Shown here in pieces: positions 26,885-36,071 of a stretch of DNA of 43,979 nt. The stretch comes from Limnohabitans sp. Rim8 (GTDB lineage Bacteria > Pseudomonadota > Gammaproteobacteria > Burkholderiales > Burkholderiaceae_C), in contig NZ_CAMBNZ010000010.1 in NCBI RefSeq assembly GCF_945869175.1, positions 1 to 43,979 of the forward strand. Direction: 5' to 3'. A program made the translations under genes and the position numbers. The notes beneath the pieces are model-generated. The model searched no databases and had not been told where the DNA came from. It was given only the letters and a program-made list of their open reading frames with translations. The number at the start of each line of letters is the position of its first letter. Position 1 is the first letter of the stretch.

Positions 26885-26994
26885 ATATGGGCGAAAAAAA
26901 TGGGCCAAGGCGCTTCAAATGGCGAGGCAAAAAGTCGCGTCCGGTCACGAAAAAGTGGGGGCCCTTGGACAAGGTGCATAATCCGGCCTCGAAC

Positions 26995-27462
26995 ATGAAC
27001 CGTCTTTCATCCATATTGCCAGTTGCCCAAGTTCTTGTTGGTGTGGAAGCCACCAGCAAGAAACGCGCATTTGAAGAAGCCGGACTTCTCTTTGAGAACC
27101 TGCACGGTTTGTCTCGCGCGCTGGTCACCGACAGCCTTTTTGCCCGGGAGCGATTGGGCTCCACCGGTTTGGGTCATGGCGTGGCCATTCCGCATGGTCG
27201 CATCAAGGGCCTGAAAGCCCCCATGGCTGCCGTTTTTCAGTTGGCTCAGCCCATTGGTTTTGACGCCCCTGACGAGCAACCGGTCAATTTGTTGATTTTC
27301 TTGTTGGTCCCTGAGGCCGCCACACAAAAGCACCTGGAAATTCTCTCGGAGATCGCCGAATTACTGAGCGACACTGTTTTGCGTGACAACATCAAGAACA
27401 GCACCGTTCAAGCCAACCTTCACCAATTGATTGCGCAGTGGCAGTCTGCCCAAACCGTCTGA
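26995..27462 (+). CDS. ptsN: Nitrogen-PTS EIIA component
   Basis: PtsN is the terminal phosphoacceptor of the nitrogen-related phosphotransferase system. Its phosphorylation state controls potassium and nitrogen/carbon metabolism. The 155-residue PTS EIIA-2 domain has the phosphorylated histidine in GLGHGVAIPHGRIKG (H67) and the LIFLLVPEAATQKHLEILSEIAELL helix pair around residues 98-123. The ATG at 26995 gives the usual N-terminus; the frame to 26833 is an unlikely extension. A CATAAT box (26977-26982) ends 12 bases upstream, so ptsN probably has its own promoter after the hpf terminator. hprK follows after a 24-base gap. Confidence 0.93.
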   Translation: MNRLSSILPVAQVLVGVEATSKKRAFEEAGLLFENLHGLSRALVTDSLFARERLGSTGLGHGVAIPHGRIKGLKAPMAAVFQLAQPIGFDAPDEQPVNLLIFLLVPEAATQKHLEILSEIAELLSDTVLRDNIKNSTVQANLHQLIAQWQSAQTV

Positions 27463-27486
27463 TCGACTGAGCACGGTGTTTTGGCG

Positions 27487-28428
27487 ATGAAACCGACCGT
27501 CATCAGCGCAGACCTCTTGTTTGAAGACCACCGACACAGCCTCAAGTGGCAATGGGTGGCGGGTTTGGGGGCTTCCGAGCGCCGGTTCGACGAGGTGGCT
27601 GTGCGCGAAGCCCGATCGGGTGCCGATTTGGTGGGTTATCTCAATTACATCCACCCGTACCGGGTTCAGATTTTGGGGCCACGCGAAGTGGCCTACTTGA
27701 GCAATGCCACGCCCGAAGACTGTGCAAGGCGCATTGCCCGCATCGTCACGTTGGAGCCGCCGATGTTGGTGTTGGCCGATGGCCAAGCAGCGCCCGACGC
27801 CCTGCTCTCGATGTGCGAGCGCGCACAAATTCCGATGTTTTCGACCGACCAGTCCTCGGCGTTTGTCATCGATGTGCTGCGGGCCTACTTGTCCAAACAC
27901 TTTGCCGACCGCACGACCATGCATGGCGTGTTCATGGACATTTTGGGCATGGGGGTCCTGATCACTGGCGAATCCGGCTTGGGTAAAAGCGAGCTGGGAC
28001 TGGAGCTGATTTCGCGTGGCAATGGCTTGGTGGCCGATGATGCCGTGGACATGTACCGCATCAACCAAACCACCATCGAGGCGCGGTGCCCCGATTTGCT
28101 GCAAAACTTGCTCGAAGTGCGTGGCATTGGTTTGCTGGACATTCGGGCCATTTTTGGCGAGACGGCGGTTCGCCGCAAGATGCGCCTGAAGCTGATCGTT
28201 CACTTGGTGCGCAAAGAAACGCTGGAACGTGACTATGAGCGCTTGCCTTCGGAGCCCTTGGTCCAGGATATTTTGGGGATTCCGGTTCGGAAAGTGGTGA
28301 TTCAAGTGGTCGCGGGCCGCAACATCGCGGTGTTGGTGGAAGCCGCTGTGCGCAACACGATTTTACAATTGCGCGGCATTGACACCTACCAGGAATTCAT
28401 TGATCGGCAGCGGCGCGCCATGGAGTGA
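27487..28428 (+). CDS. hprK: HPr kinase/phosphorylase
   Basis: HprK phosphorylates and dephosphorylates a Ser of HPr-type proteins and tunes the PTS. The 313-residue protein has the N-terminal domain and a C-terminal kinase domain with Walker [11 protein letters not shown] (161-170). A catalytic His is at H146 ([12 protein letters not shown]). The K3 loop region is [18 protein letters not shown], and the HprK signature follows at [25 protein letters not shown]. The ATG at 27487 is the family start, although the frame opens at a TTG six bases earlier. In many proteobacteria rapZ follows; here the convergent fur gene lies 13 bases downstream. Confidence 0.95.
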   Translation: MKPTVISADLLFEDHRHSLKWQWVAGLGASERRFDEVAVREARSGADLVGYLNYIHPYRVQILGPREVAYLSNATPEDCARRIARIVTLEPPMLVLADGQAAPDALLSMCERAQIPMFSTDQSSAFVIDVLRAYLSKHFADRTTMHGVFMDILGMGVLITGESGLGKSELGLELISRGNGLVADDAVDMYRINQTTIEARCPDLLQNLLEVRGIGLLDIRAIFGETAVRRKMRLKLIVHLVRKETLERDYERLPSEPLVQDILGIPVRKVVIQVVAGRNIAVLVEAAVRNTILQLRGIDTYQEFIDRQRRAME

Positions 28429-28441
28429 GCGCCGCCGGCCC

Positions 28442-28870
28442 TCAGCGTTGGTGATGAGGGCAGGGTTTTCGTGTGCAATGCGCGTACAGACTCAAGGCGT
28501 GGTCGGCGATCACAAAACCTTTGGCTTCGGCCACGGCTTGTTGGCGTGACTCGATCTCAGGGTCGTAAAACTCTTCTACCCGTCCGCAATCCAGGCACAC
28601 CATGTGGTCGTGGTGCTGGCCTTCGTTGAGTTCATAAACCGCTTTGCCGCTTTCAAAGTGGTTGCGGCTCAAAATTCCGGCTTGCTCAAACTGCATCAGC
28701 ACCCGGTAAACCGTGGCCAAGCCCACGTCGGTGTTGTCCAGCAACAGGTGCCGGAAAACATCTTCCGCCGTCATGTGCCGTTGCGCGCCACTTTGGAATA
28801 TTTCCAGAATTTTCAGGCGCGGCAATGTGGCTTTCAGACCATTGTTTTTCAGTTCGTCAATTTGGCTCAT
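28442..28870 (-). CDS. fur: Ferric uptake regulator
   Basis: Fur is a dimeric iron-responsive repressor. The 142-residue protein has an N-terminal winged helix ([35 protein letters not shown]) and a C-terminal dimer domain with the metal-binding cluster [10 protein letters not shown] (H86, H87, H89, C92, C95). A His/Cys-rich end, [12 protein letters not shown], follows. This is the classical Fur, not Zur or PerR, judged by the HHDHMVC motif and the short tail. It is divergent from bamE by 85 bases, the same pairing seen in other Burkholderiales. An imperfect Fur-like sequence lies in that gap. Confidence 0.95.
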   Translation of the reverse strand: MSQIDELKNNGLKATLPRLKILEIFQSGAQRHMTAEDVFRHLLLDNTDVGLATVYRVLMQFEQAGILSRNHFESGKAVYELNEGQHHDHMVCLDCGRVEEFYDPEIESRQQAVAEAKGFVIADHALSLYAHCTRKPCPHHQR

Positions 28871-28955
28871 GGTCTAGGGCGTCTGGGTGGTTGCCAACGG
28901 CGCAGGCTTGGAGCTACCGCTACAATGAGCTGATCATATCGGCCAGTCCTCAACC

Positions 28956-29495
28956 ATGACAGCATCCCTGACTTTCCCTGCGACAGGCGCTCGCCTGGCC
29001 ATGCTCTACATGTGCGCCGGTTTGGCCGGTTGTGGCAGCATCGCCAACTTCAGCCAGGACACGTTCAAGCCCTATGTTCCTGAGGTGGTACAGGGCAATT
29101 TTGTTTCCAAAGAGCAGCGACAGGCCATCGTTGCCGGCATGTCGCGTGCACAGGTCAAGGACATTTTGGGCACGCCTTTGGTGACCAGTCTGTTCCATGC
29201 TGACCGTTGGGATTACACCTTCAGCATCCGGCGCCAGGGTGTATCCCCTCAGAGTTTTCAGCTCACTGTCTTTTTCAAGAACGATGTCGTGAGTTCGGTG
29301 GACAGTGGCGACTTGCCCAGTGAGTCCGAGTTTGTCGACCGCTTGCGTGTGCAACGCAAAGCGGCTCCCGCGACCAACTTGCAGGCCAGCGAGGAAGACT
29401 TGAAGAAATTCCCGGTCAATCCAGCCCCAACCAGTCCCCAGCCTGCGGCCAGCTTGCCCGCCAGTTACCCCCCCTTGGAGCCAGCACCCCGCTGA
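28956..29495 (+). CDS. bamE: Outer-membrane assembly lipoprotein BamE
   Basis: BamE is a small lipoprotein of the BAM complex that inserts outer-membrane beta-barrels. The signal sequence ends in the lipobox LAGC (C26 is the lipidated Cys). The SmpA/OmlA domain follows, with [15 protein letters not shown] (the conserved 'QGN' turn), [14 protein letters not shown], and W-D-Y-T-F. The 179-residue length exceeds that of E. coli BamE because of a Pro/Ala-rich tail after residue 145. A TACAAT box (28921-28926) sits 29 bases before the ATG. A hairpin spans the stop codon, and dapB starts 56 bases later. Confidence 0.94.
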   Translation: MTASLTFPATGARLAMLYMCAGLAGCGSIANFSQDTFKPYVPEVVQGNFVSKEQRQAIVAGMSRAQVKDILGTPLVTSLFHADRWDYTFSIRRQGVSPQSFQLTVFFKNDVVSSVDSGDLPSESEFVDRLRVQRKAAPATNLQASEEDLKKFPVNPAPTSPQPAASLPASYPPLEPAPR

Positions 29496-29501
29496 GGGGT
29501 G
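29485..29501 (+). other. Hairpin spanning the bamE stop codon
   Basis: CACCCC (29485-29490) and GGGGTG (29496-29501) form a perfect six-base stem around the loop GCTGA, which contains the bamE TGA. No T-run follows, so it may act as an mRNA-end or translation-coupling structure. Confidence 0.4.
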
Positions 29502-29551
29502 TATTGCCTTTCTTGGTGTCCGAGGGTGTGCCCCATTTTCATAGAAACGAC

Positions 29552-30367
29552 ATGACTCAATTGACTCGCTTGCCCATCGCCGTTGCTGGAGCCTCTGGCC
29601 GCATGGGGCATATGCTCATTGAAGCCATCATGGCCACTGAAGACTGCCAACTGGCCGGTGCGCTCGACATCGCCGCCAGCCCAGCGCTTGGGCAAGATGC
29701 GGCTGCCCATTTGGGCAAGTCCAGTGGTGTGGTGGTCACCTCGGACTTGCACGCAGGCCTGCAGAACGCCGGTTGTTTGATTGACTTCACCCGGCCAGAA
29801 GGCACACTGGCCCATTTGAAGGTTTGCCGCGAATTGGGCGTCAAAGCCGTGATTGGCACGACCGGTTTCACCGATGCGCAAAAAGCCGAAATTGCCGAAA
29901 TCGCCAAAGACATCGCCATCATCATGGCCCCCAACATGAGCGTGGGCGTCAACGTCACGCTCAAGTTGTTGCAAATGGCCGCCAAAGCCATGTCCACAGG
30001 CTACGACATCGAAATCATCGAAGCCCACCACCGCCACAAGGTGGACGCGCCATCTGGCACGGCCCTCAAAATGGGTGAAGTCATGGCGGAGGCACTTGGC
30101 CGTGACTTGAAAGAGTGCGCCGTTTACGAACGCTACGGCCACACCGGTGAGCGGGATCCTTCCACCATTGGTTTTTCCACCATCCGTGGCGGCGACATTG
30201 TGGGTGACCACACGGTGTTGTTTGCCGGCATTGGAGAGCGCATCGAAGTGACCCACAAATCGTCGAGTCGCTCAACCTACGCGCAAGGCAGTTTGCGGGC
30301 TGTGCGTTACCTGGCCACCCAGCAGCGCGGTTTGTTTGACATGTTTGATGTGTTGAACTTGCGCTGA
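29552..30367 (+). CDS. dapB: 4-hydroxy-tetrahydrodipicolinate reductase
   Basis: DapB makes tetrahydrodipicolinate in the lysine/diaminopimelate pathway. The 271-residue protein has the nucleotide motif GASGRMG (13-19), IGTTGF in the middle, and the signature [15 protein letters not shown] (157-171), including H159, H160 and K163, the acid/base residues. The ATG at 29552 gives the family start; the frame's earlier start at 29504 is not homologous. The end is 19 bases before exbB. I suspect bamE and dapB are cotranscribed, as in relatives, but a hairpin lies between them. Confidence 0.95.
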   Translation: MTQLTRLPIAVAGASGRMGHMLIEAIMATEDCQLAGALDIAASPALGQDAAAHLGKSSGVVVTSDLHAGLQNAGCLIDFTRPEGTLAHLKVCRELGVKAVIGTTGFTDAQKAEIAEIAKDIAIIMAPNMSVGVNVTLKLLQMAAKAMSTGYDIEIIEAHHRHKVDAPSGTALKMGEVMAEALGRDLKECAVYERYGHTGERDPSTIGFSTIRGGDIVGDHTVLFAGIGERIEVTHKSSSRSTYAQGSLRAVRYLATQQRGLFDMFDVLNLR

Positions 30368-30386
30368 TGGCACCACCAAGGCTGCC

Positions 30387-31031
30387 ATGAACCTCAACGA
30401 CTTTTTGCTCCACAGCGACCTGGTCAGCCGCGTTCTGGCCCTGATTTTGTTGGTTTTGTCTGTGGGCAGCTGGGTGGTGATGGTCTGGAAATGGCGCTTG
30501 CTTTCTCGTGTGGGCGTGGACATGCGCCGAAGCATCGCCGCTTTTTGGCAAGCCCCGGCGTTCGATGACGCCCGACAACGGGTGGCTCAGTTTGACCGTG
30601 ACAACTGCCTTTCCCCCTTGCTCGAAGCCACATTGCTGCCCGTGGGCGGGACGTTGGCTTGTGCCGGTGAACGCCAAGCCCAACTGACCCGGGTGTTGCG
30701 CGATGCCCTTCAAACGGTGGTGAAACGCCTGCAGTGGGGGCAGCTTTGGTTGGCTACCGCTGGTTCCATTTCGCCTTTTGTGGGACTTTTGGGCACCGTC
30801 TGGGGTATTTTTAACGCGCTCACCGGCATCGCCGATGGCGGCCAATTGACCATCGACAAAGTGGCGGGCCCTGTGGGCGAAGCCCTCATCATGACGGCGG
30901 CAGGCTTGGCTGTGGCCATTCCCGCCGTCTTGGGCTACAACGTTTTGGGGCGGCAAGTGAACCAGGTCGAGGCCGAGCTGGAAGGCTTCGCCCACGATTT
31001 GCGTGGTCTGCTGTCTGACCCGCAGGACTGA
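30387..31031 (+). CDS. ExbB/TolQ-family proton channel subunit
   Basis: The 214-residue MotA/TolQ/ExbB protein has three membrane helices: 13-35, 119-145 and 161-184. Helix-lining residues are conserved: the T137 region GLLGTVWGIF and T170 in ALIMTAAGLAVAIPA. With the next gene it should form an inner-membrane proton-driven motor that energises a TonB- or TolA-type partner. No tonB, tolA, tolB or pal gene is in this window, so the partner is elsewhere or unknown. It starts 19 bases after dapB, and the ExbD-like gene follows after three bases, so the two are an operon. Confidence 0.92.
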   Translation: MNLNDFLLHSDLVSRVLALILLVLSVGSWVVMVWKWRLLSRVGVDMRRSIAAFWQAPAFDDARQRVAQFDRDNCLSPLLEATLLPVGGTLACAGERQAQLTRVLRDALQTVVKRLQWGQLWLATAGSISPFVGLLGTVWGIFNALTGIADGGQLTIDKVAGPVGEALIMTAAGLAVAIPAVLGYNVLGRQVNQVEAELEGFAHDLRGLLSDPQD

Positions 31032-31034
31032 GCC

Positions 31035-31463
31035 ATGGCCTTTGGACGACTGCACACGCACAAACCAGACGCCCCCATGAGCGAGATCAATGTTACCCCC
31101 ATGGTGGACGTGATGCTGGTTTTGCTGGTCATTTTCATCATCACAGCGCCCTTGATGACCAGCGCGATCCGACTGGATTTGCCCCAAAGCGAGGGTGCAG
31201 AGACCGGCGCAGCGCCTTTGGCTGTCACTTTGGTGGTGGACGCGCAAGGGGACTTGTTCTTGAACGACAAGCCCATCACCCCCGAAGCCCTGCGTCAGCG
31301 CCTGTCCGATGCGGCCCGGCGCAACCCCAACACCGAGCTGGAACTGCGGGCTGACCAGTCGGTGCCTTACGGCCGGGTGGTGGAGGCCATGGGCCTGGCC
31401 CAAAAAGCGGGCCTGTCGCGCATCGGTTTTGTTGCCCAGACGCCGTCCGTCCCCAAGCGCTGA
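31035..31463 (+). CDS. ExbD/TolR-family motor subunit
   Basis: This 142-residue protein has a single N-terminal membrane helix (about 23-42). It carries the essential proton-carrying Asp, D25, in the motif PMVDVMLVLLVIF, and a periplasmic TolR-like domain follows. The cytoplasmic N-terminus MAFGRLHTHKPDAPMSEINVTP is typical. It starts three bases after the ExbB-like gene. ExbB and ExbD versus TolQ and TolR cannot be distinguished with certainty, as neither tol nor tonB genes are close. The stop codon lies in a ten-base palindrome, TGACCGGTCA (31461-31470). Confidence 0.92.
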   Translation: MAFGRLHTHKPDAPMSEINVTPMVDVMLVLLVIFIITAPLMTSAIRLDLPQSEGAETGAAPLAVTLVVDAQGDLFLNDKPITPEALRQRLSDAARRNPNTELELRADQSVPYGRVVEAMGLAQKAGLSRIGFVAQTPSVPKR

Positions 31464-31503
31464 CCGGTCAAGCCCGCGAACCAAGACACACGATGCCACC
31501 AAG

Positions 31504-31529
31504 GCGGGTCACCCGTCCTGCGGGTCACC
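31504..31529 (+). repeat. Short direct repeat in the exbD-leuS gap
   Basis: GCGGGTCACC occurs twice, at 31504-31513 and 31520-31529, 16 bases apart. The first also forms the palindrome CGGGT-C-ACCCG. They sit 40-65 bases before the leuS -10-like box and may be chance or a protein-binding site. The whole gap is 120 bases. Confidence 0.3.
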
Positions 31530-31569
31530 AACGCCGATCAACCCATCCAGAACAACATGCGCGCCAGCC

Positions 31570-31575
31570 TACAAT
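31570..31575 (+). promoter_or_regulatory. -10-like box just before leuS
   Basis: TACAAT ends eight bases before the leuS ATG. If used, transcription would begin almost at the start codon. No clear -35 was found at 16-18 bases. Confidence 0.4.
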
Positions 31576-31583
31576 TGCAGGCT

Positions 31584-34394
31584 ATGCAAGACAAGTACAA
31601 CCACCTCGAAGTCGAACCCGCAGCGCAGTCCCGCTGGACGGCCCGCGATGCCTACCGCGTCACCGAAGACGCCAGCAAAAAGAAGTTTTACGCCTGCTCC
31701 ATGCTGCCTTACCCCAGCGGCAAGCTGCACATGGGCCATGTGCGTAACTACACCATCAACGACATGCTCACGCGCAGCCTGCGCATGAAGGGCTTCAACG
31801 TCTTGATGCCCATGGGCTGGGACGCGTTTGGCTTGCCGGCCGAGAACGCCGCCTTGAAAAACGGCGTGCCCCCCGCCAAGTGGACCTGCGACAACATCGC
31901 CTACATGAAAAAGCAGATGCAGGCGATGGGTTTGGCGGTGGACTGGTCGCGCGAAGTGGCGACTTGCGATCCGACCTATTACAAGTGGAACCAGTGGTTG
32001 TTCCTCAAAATGCTGGACAAAGGCATCGCTTACCGCAAGACCCAAGTTGTGAACTGGGACCCGGTGGACCAGACGGTGCTGGCCAACGAACAGGTGATCG
32101 ACGGCAAGGGTTGGCGCACGGGTGCCCCGGTGGAAAAGCGTGAAATTCCGGGCTATTACCTGAACATCACGGCTTATGCCCAAGAGTTGCTTGACCATGT
32201 GCAGATCGGCAACGACAAGGCGACGCTGAACGGTTGGCCCGACAAGGTGCGCCTGATGCAGGAGAACTGGATCGGCAAAAGTGAAGGCGTGCGTTTTGCA
32301 TTTCCGCACAGCATTGCAGGCGCTGACGCTGCTTTGATCGGTGACGGGAAGATGTACGTCTTCACCACCCGCGCCGACACGATCATGGGTGTGACCTTTT
32401 GCGCGGTGGCCGCCGAACATCCGCTGGCGCTGCACGCGGCCACACACAACGCCGCCCTGGCTGCATTCCTCGAAGAATGCAAAACCGGTGGCACCACGGA
32501 AGCCGAGTTGGCCACCCAAGACAAAAAGGGCATGGCCACAGGCCTGTTCGTCACGCACCCCTTGACTGGCGCGAAGGTCGAGGTCTGGGTGGGCAATTAC
32601 GTGCTGATGAGCTATGGCGACGGCGCTGTGATGGGCGTGCCGGCGCACGATGAGCGTGACTTCGCTTTTGCTTTGAAGTACGACTTGCCTATTCGTCAGG
32701 TGGTTGGCCTGGCTCCGGCCGTGGCGGGCTTGGCCTCCGGTTCGTCAGTCGCAGGCTCCGATTCCTCTGCGGCGGCCAGCCCTACAACGGCCTCCGTTTT
32801 GGGTGCAGGTGGTGCTGCATTTGATGCGAGTGCCTGGCAGGAGTGGTACGCGACCAAAAACGGTGTTTGTGTCAACTCTGGTGCGCTCGATGGTCTGAGC
32901 TTCAAGGCAGCGGCCAACAAGGTGGCTGAACTGCTGGCCGCCAAAGGTTTGGGCGAGAAGAAAACCACCTGGCGTCTGCGCGACTGGGGCGTGAGCCGCC
33001 AACGCTACTGGGGCACGCCGATCCCCATCATCCATTGCGAAGAACACGGCGCGGTGCCGGTGCCTGAAAAAGACCTGCCTGTGGTGCTGCCGCAAGACTG
33101 CATTCCTGACGGTTCGGGCAATCCGTTGCACAAGCACGAAGGCTTCCATGCGGGGGTCACTTGCCCTGTTTGCGGCAAAGCAGCCCGGCGTGAGACCGAC
33201 ACCATGGACACCTTTGTGGATTCGTCCTGGTACTTTATGCGCTATTGCGACCCGACCAATGCCGAGGCCATGGTGGCAGGCGGCACCGATTACTGGATGC
33301 GGGATCAGCACCAAGCCAAGGGCGGCAGCGGCATGGACCAGTACATCGGTGGTATCGAGCACGCCATCTTGCACCTGCTGTACGCGCGTTTTTGGACCAA
33401 GGTCATGCGCGACCTGGGTTTGGTCAAGGTCGATGAGCCTTTCACCAAGCTGCTCACGCAAGGCATGGTGCTGAACCACATTTATTCGCGCCGCACGGCC
33501 AAGGGTGGCAAGGATTATTTCTGGCCGCACGACGTCGAGCATGTGCTCGACGAGACCGGCAAGGTCATCGGTGCCAAGCTGAAGAACGAAGCGGACAGTG
33601 GCGATGGCCGTTTGCCCGTGGGCACCGCCATCGACTATGAAGGCGTGGGCACCATGTCCAAGTCGAAGAACAACGGCGTGGATCCTCAAGACCTGATCGA
33701 AAAATACGGTGCCGACACCGCACGTCTGTACACTATGTTCACCGCACCGCCCGAAGTGACGCTGGAGTGGAACGACGCGGCCGTGGAAGGCAGCTACCGC
33801 TTTTTGCGCCGCGTTTGGAACTTCGGATTCAAACACCACGCGCTGCTGCGCTCGGCCACAGCCCTAAACCTGAGCCAAGCGGTTTTGGGTGACTCGGCCA
33901 AGACCTTGCGCCGCGAAATGCATCTGGTGCTCAAGCAAGTGGGCTATGACTACGAGCGCATGCAATACAACACCGTGGTCTCGGGTTGCATGAAGCTGCT
34001 CAATGCATTGGAAGACTTCAAACCCGATGGCAGCGCAGGGGACACTGCCGTCCTGTGCGAAGGCGTTTCGCTCTTGATGCGCATGCTGTACCCCGCCTGC
34101 CCACACATCACCGATGCCCTCTGGCAAGAGCTGGGCTATGCGCAAGCTGTGGGTGAGTTGCTCGATGCGCCTTGGCCCACGGTGGACGAGTCGGCTTTGG
34201 AGCGCGATCAGATCGAATTGATGCTGCAGATCAACGGCAAACTGCGCGGTGCCATTTGGGTACCGGCCGCCGCCGACAAGGCACAGATCGAAGCCGCGGC
34301 CTTGGCCAGTGAAGCCTTTGTCAAGCAAGCCGCAGGCGCTGCCCCCAAAAAGGTCATCGTCGTGCCCGGTCGCTTGGTCAACATCGTCGTTTAA
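31584..34394 (+). CDS. leuS: Leucyl-tRNA synthetase
   Basis: LeuS charges tRNA-Leu and edits mischarged products. The 936-residue class I synthetase starts like E. coli LeuS ([11 protein letters not shown]). It has the HIGH-type motif in [17 protein letters not shown], a CP1 editing domain (about 225-430, with [12 protein letters not shown] and the Asp in VPAHDERDF), and the [10 protein letters not shown] and KMSKS-type motifs ([12 protein letters not shown]). The ATG at 31584 gives the family start; the frame opens nine codons earlier. Near the end of CP1 a low-complexity Ala/Ser/Gly/Pro run (about 376-413) lengthens the usual loop by about 30 residues. It heads the leuS-lptE-holA group. Confidence 0.97.
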   Translation: MQDKYNHLEVEPAAQSRWTARDAYRVTEDASKKKFYACSMLPYPSGKLHMGHVRNYTINDMLTRSLRMKGFNVLMPMGWDAFGLPAENAALKNGVPPAKWTCDNIAYMKKQMQAMGLAVDWSREVATCDPTYYKWNQWLFLKMLDKGIAYRKTQVVNWDPVDQTVLANEQVIDGKGWRTGAPVEKREIPGYYLNITAYAQELLDHVQIGNDKATLNGWPDKVRLMQENWIGKSEGVRFAFPHSIAGADAALIGDGKMYVFTTRADTIMGVTFCAVAAEHPLALHAATHNAALAAFLEECKTGGTTEAELATQDKKGMATGLFVTHPLTGAKVEVWVGNYVLMSYGDGAVMGVPAHDERDFAFALKYDLPIRQVVGLAPAVAGLASGSSVAGSDSSAAASPTTASVLGAGGAAFDASAWQEWYATKNGVCVNSGALDGLSFKAAANKVAELLAAKGLGEKKTTWRLRDWGVSRQRYWGTPIPIIHCEEHGAVPVPEKDLPVVLPQDCIPDGSGNPLHKHEGFHAGVTCPVCGKAARRETDTMDTFVDSSWYFMRYCDPTNAEAMVAGGTDYWMRDQHQAKGGSGMDQYIGGIEHAILHLLYARFWTKVMRDLGLVKVDEPFTKLLTQGMVLNHIYSRRTAKGGKDYFWPHDVEHVLDETGKVIGAKLKNEADSGDGRLPVGTAIDYEGVGTMSKSKNNGVDPQDLIEKYGADTARLYTMFTAPPEVTLEWNDAAVEGSYRFLRRVWNFGFKHHALLRSATALNLSQAVLGDSAKTLRREMHLVLKQVGYDYERMQYNTVVSGCMKLLNALEDFKPDGSAGDTAVLCEGVSLLMRMLYPACPHITDALWQELGYAQAVGELLDAPWPTVDESALERDQIELMLQINGKLRGAIWVPAAADKAQIEAAALASEAFVKQAAGAAPKKVIVVPGRLVNIVV

Positions 34395-34401
34395 CGCCAG
34401 C

Positions 34402-34941
34402 ATGCCACCCGCACGCCGATCTTTTTTGAGTGCTTTGAGCTTCGGGCTGGTTTCAGCCGGCTTGGCGGGCTGCGGGTTTCAGTTGAGACAAACCAACGAT
34501 TTTGCGTTCAAGACCTTGTACGCGAACTTCTCGACCACCTCCCCTTTGGGGGTGGAGCTGCGGCGCAATTTGTTGGGTACGGGACGCGTCGTGCTGTTGA
34601 CCGAGCCCCAAGACATGCAAAAGGCCGATGCCATTCTCGACATCCTGAGCGAAGAACGCCAGCAGGTGCCCGTGAGTGTGAGCGCTACAGGCCAGGTGCG
34701 CGAGTTGCAACTGCGCTTGCGTGTGCGGTTTCGTTTGCGCACGCCGCAGGGTGTCGAACTGATCGAGTCCGTTGAGCTTTTTCAACAACGCGACTTGAGT
34801 TTCACCGAGTCAGCGGCGCTGTCGAAAGAAATCGAGCAAGGCATTTTGTACCGCGACATGCAGACCGACATCGTGCAGCAGATCATGCGCAGGTTGTCTG
34901 CGGCCAAGTTGCGCAGCCTGCCTTCGGTACCCAAGCCTTGA
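34402..34941 (+). CDS. lptE: LPS assembly lipoprotein LptE
   Basis: LptE plugs and assembles the LptD outer-membrane translocon that delivers lipopolysaccharide to the cell surface. The 179-residue precursor has a lipobox signal (residues 1-23, ...SAGLAGC, lipidated C24), followed by GFQLRQTNDFAFKTLY. It ends in helices with the DMQTDIVQQIMRRL segment typical of the LptE fold. It starts seven bases after leuS and ends 22 bases before holA, the conserved leuS-lptE-holA order of proteobacteria. Sequence conservation in the family is low, so the call rests mainly on the signal, the fold pattern and the synteny. Confidence 0.9.
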   Translation: MPPARRSFLSALSFGLVSAGLAGCGFQLRQTNDFAFKTLYANFSTTSPLGVELRRNLLGTGRVVLLTEPQDMQKADAILDILSEERQQVPVSVSATGQVRELQLRLRVRFRLRTPQGVELIESVELFQQRDLSFTESAALSKEIEQGILYRDMQTDIVQQIMRRLSAAKLRSLPSVPKP

Positions 34942-34963
34942 CGCAGGCGCACTGAGCAGTCTC

Positions 34964-36016
34964 ATGCAATTGGCCCTTCCCCAGTTGACGGCGCACCTGC
35001 AAAAAGGTTTGCGCAGCTTGTACGTTTTGCACGGTGATGAGGCCTTGCTGATCCAGGAGGCCGCCGACGCCATCCGCGCGAGCGCACGGGCGCAGGGCTA
35101 CACCGAGCGCAGCGTGCACACCGTGTCCGGTGCGCATTTCGACTGGAGCGAGGTGCTGGCCGCAGGCGGTTCACTGAGCTTGTTTGCCGACAAACAAATC
35201 GTGGAGCTGCGCATCCCATCCGGCAAGCCCGGCAAAGAGGGCAGCACCGCTGTCCAGCAAATCGTCGCGTCTGCACAGGGCAACGACAGCACGCTGACCC
35301 TGGTGTTGTTGCCACACTTGGACGCCCCCACCCGCAAAGGAGCCTGGTTTGGTGCACTCGAAAACGGCGGCGTGTCGATCCAGGTCGATCCTGTGGCGCG
35401 CAACGCCTTGCCCCAGTGGATCGCGCAGCGCTTGCAGCAGCAGGGCCAGCGTGTGGTGGCGGGCGAAGAGGGCCAGCGCACCTTGCATTTTTTTGCCGAC
35501 CGCGTAGAGGGCAATTTGCTCGCTGCCCACCAAGAGATTCAAAAACTCGGTTTGCTTCATCCCCCCGGCGAGCTCAGCCAAGCGCAAGTCGAGTCTGCCG
35601 TGGTCAATGTGGCCCGTTACGACGTGTTCAAGCTGTCCGAGGCGGTGTTGTCTGGTCAGGTCGCTCGGGTGCAACGCATGCTCGATGGTTTGCAGGCCGA
35701 GGGCGAGGCCGCAGTGTTGGTGCATTACACCTTGGCCGAAGACATCCGCGCCTTGAAACGCGTGAAAGACGCCATCGCCAACGGCAAACCCATGCCCATG
35801 GCCTTGCGCGAGCAGCGGGTCTGGGGACCTCGTGAACGTTTGTTTGAGCGCGTGTTGCCCCGCATGACCGAAGCCCGTCTGAATGGCCTCTTGCAAGCGG
35901 CCCACCAGGTGGATGGGATCGTCAAAGGCCTGAAAGTGCCCGAATGGCCGAGCGACGGCTGGCAAGCCCTACAGCGTCTGGCCGTGCGCTTTTCCCGCTT
36001 TTGCGTTGTCCGCTGA
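34964..36016 (+). CDS. holA: DNA polymerase III subunit delta
   Basis: The delta subunit opens the beta-clamp ring as part of the clamp loader. The 350-residue protein begins [33 protein letters not shown], matching the HolA N-terminus. That region includes the beta-clamp-contacting hydrophobic segment [15 protein letters not shown] (residues 69-83). AAA+-like helical domains follow. No Walker A motif is present, as expected for delta. It is third in the leuS-lptE-holA block. The proA start is 55 bases downstream. Confidence 0.93.
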   Translation: MQLALPQLTAHLQKGLRSLYVLHGDEALLIQEAADAIRASARAQGYTERSVHTVSGAHFDWSEVLAAGGSLSLFADKQIVELRIPSGKPGKEGSTAVQQIVASAQGNDSTLTLVLLPHLDAPTRKGAWFGALENGGVSIQVDPVARNALPQWIAQRLQQQGQRVVAGEEGQRTLHFFADRVEGNLLAAHQEIQKLGLLHPPGELSQAQVESAVVNVARYDVFKLSEAVLSGQVARVQRMLDGLQAEGEAAVLVHYTLAEDIRALKRVKDAIANGKPMPMALREQRVWGPRERLFERVLPRMTEARLNGLLQAAHQVDGIVKGLKVPEWPSDGWQALQRLAVRFSRFCVVR

Positions 36017-36071
36017 TTCGGCCGAAGGGCGCCCCTGCACCCACCCGGTTGGCATCTGCGAAAATGATCAA

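Noticed and set aside
28920-28942. Fur box in the fur/bamE gap
   Set aside because: AATGA and TGATCAT fragments resemble half of a Fur site, but the 19-base consensus is poorly matched and needs an extra base. Not strong enough to annotate.
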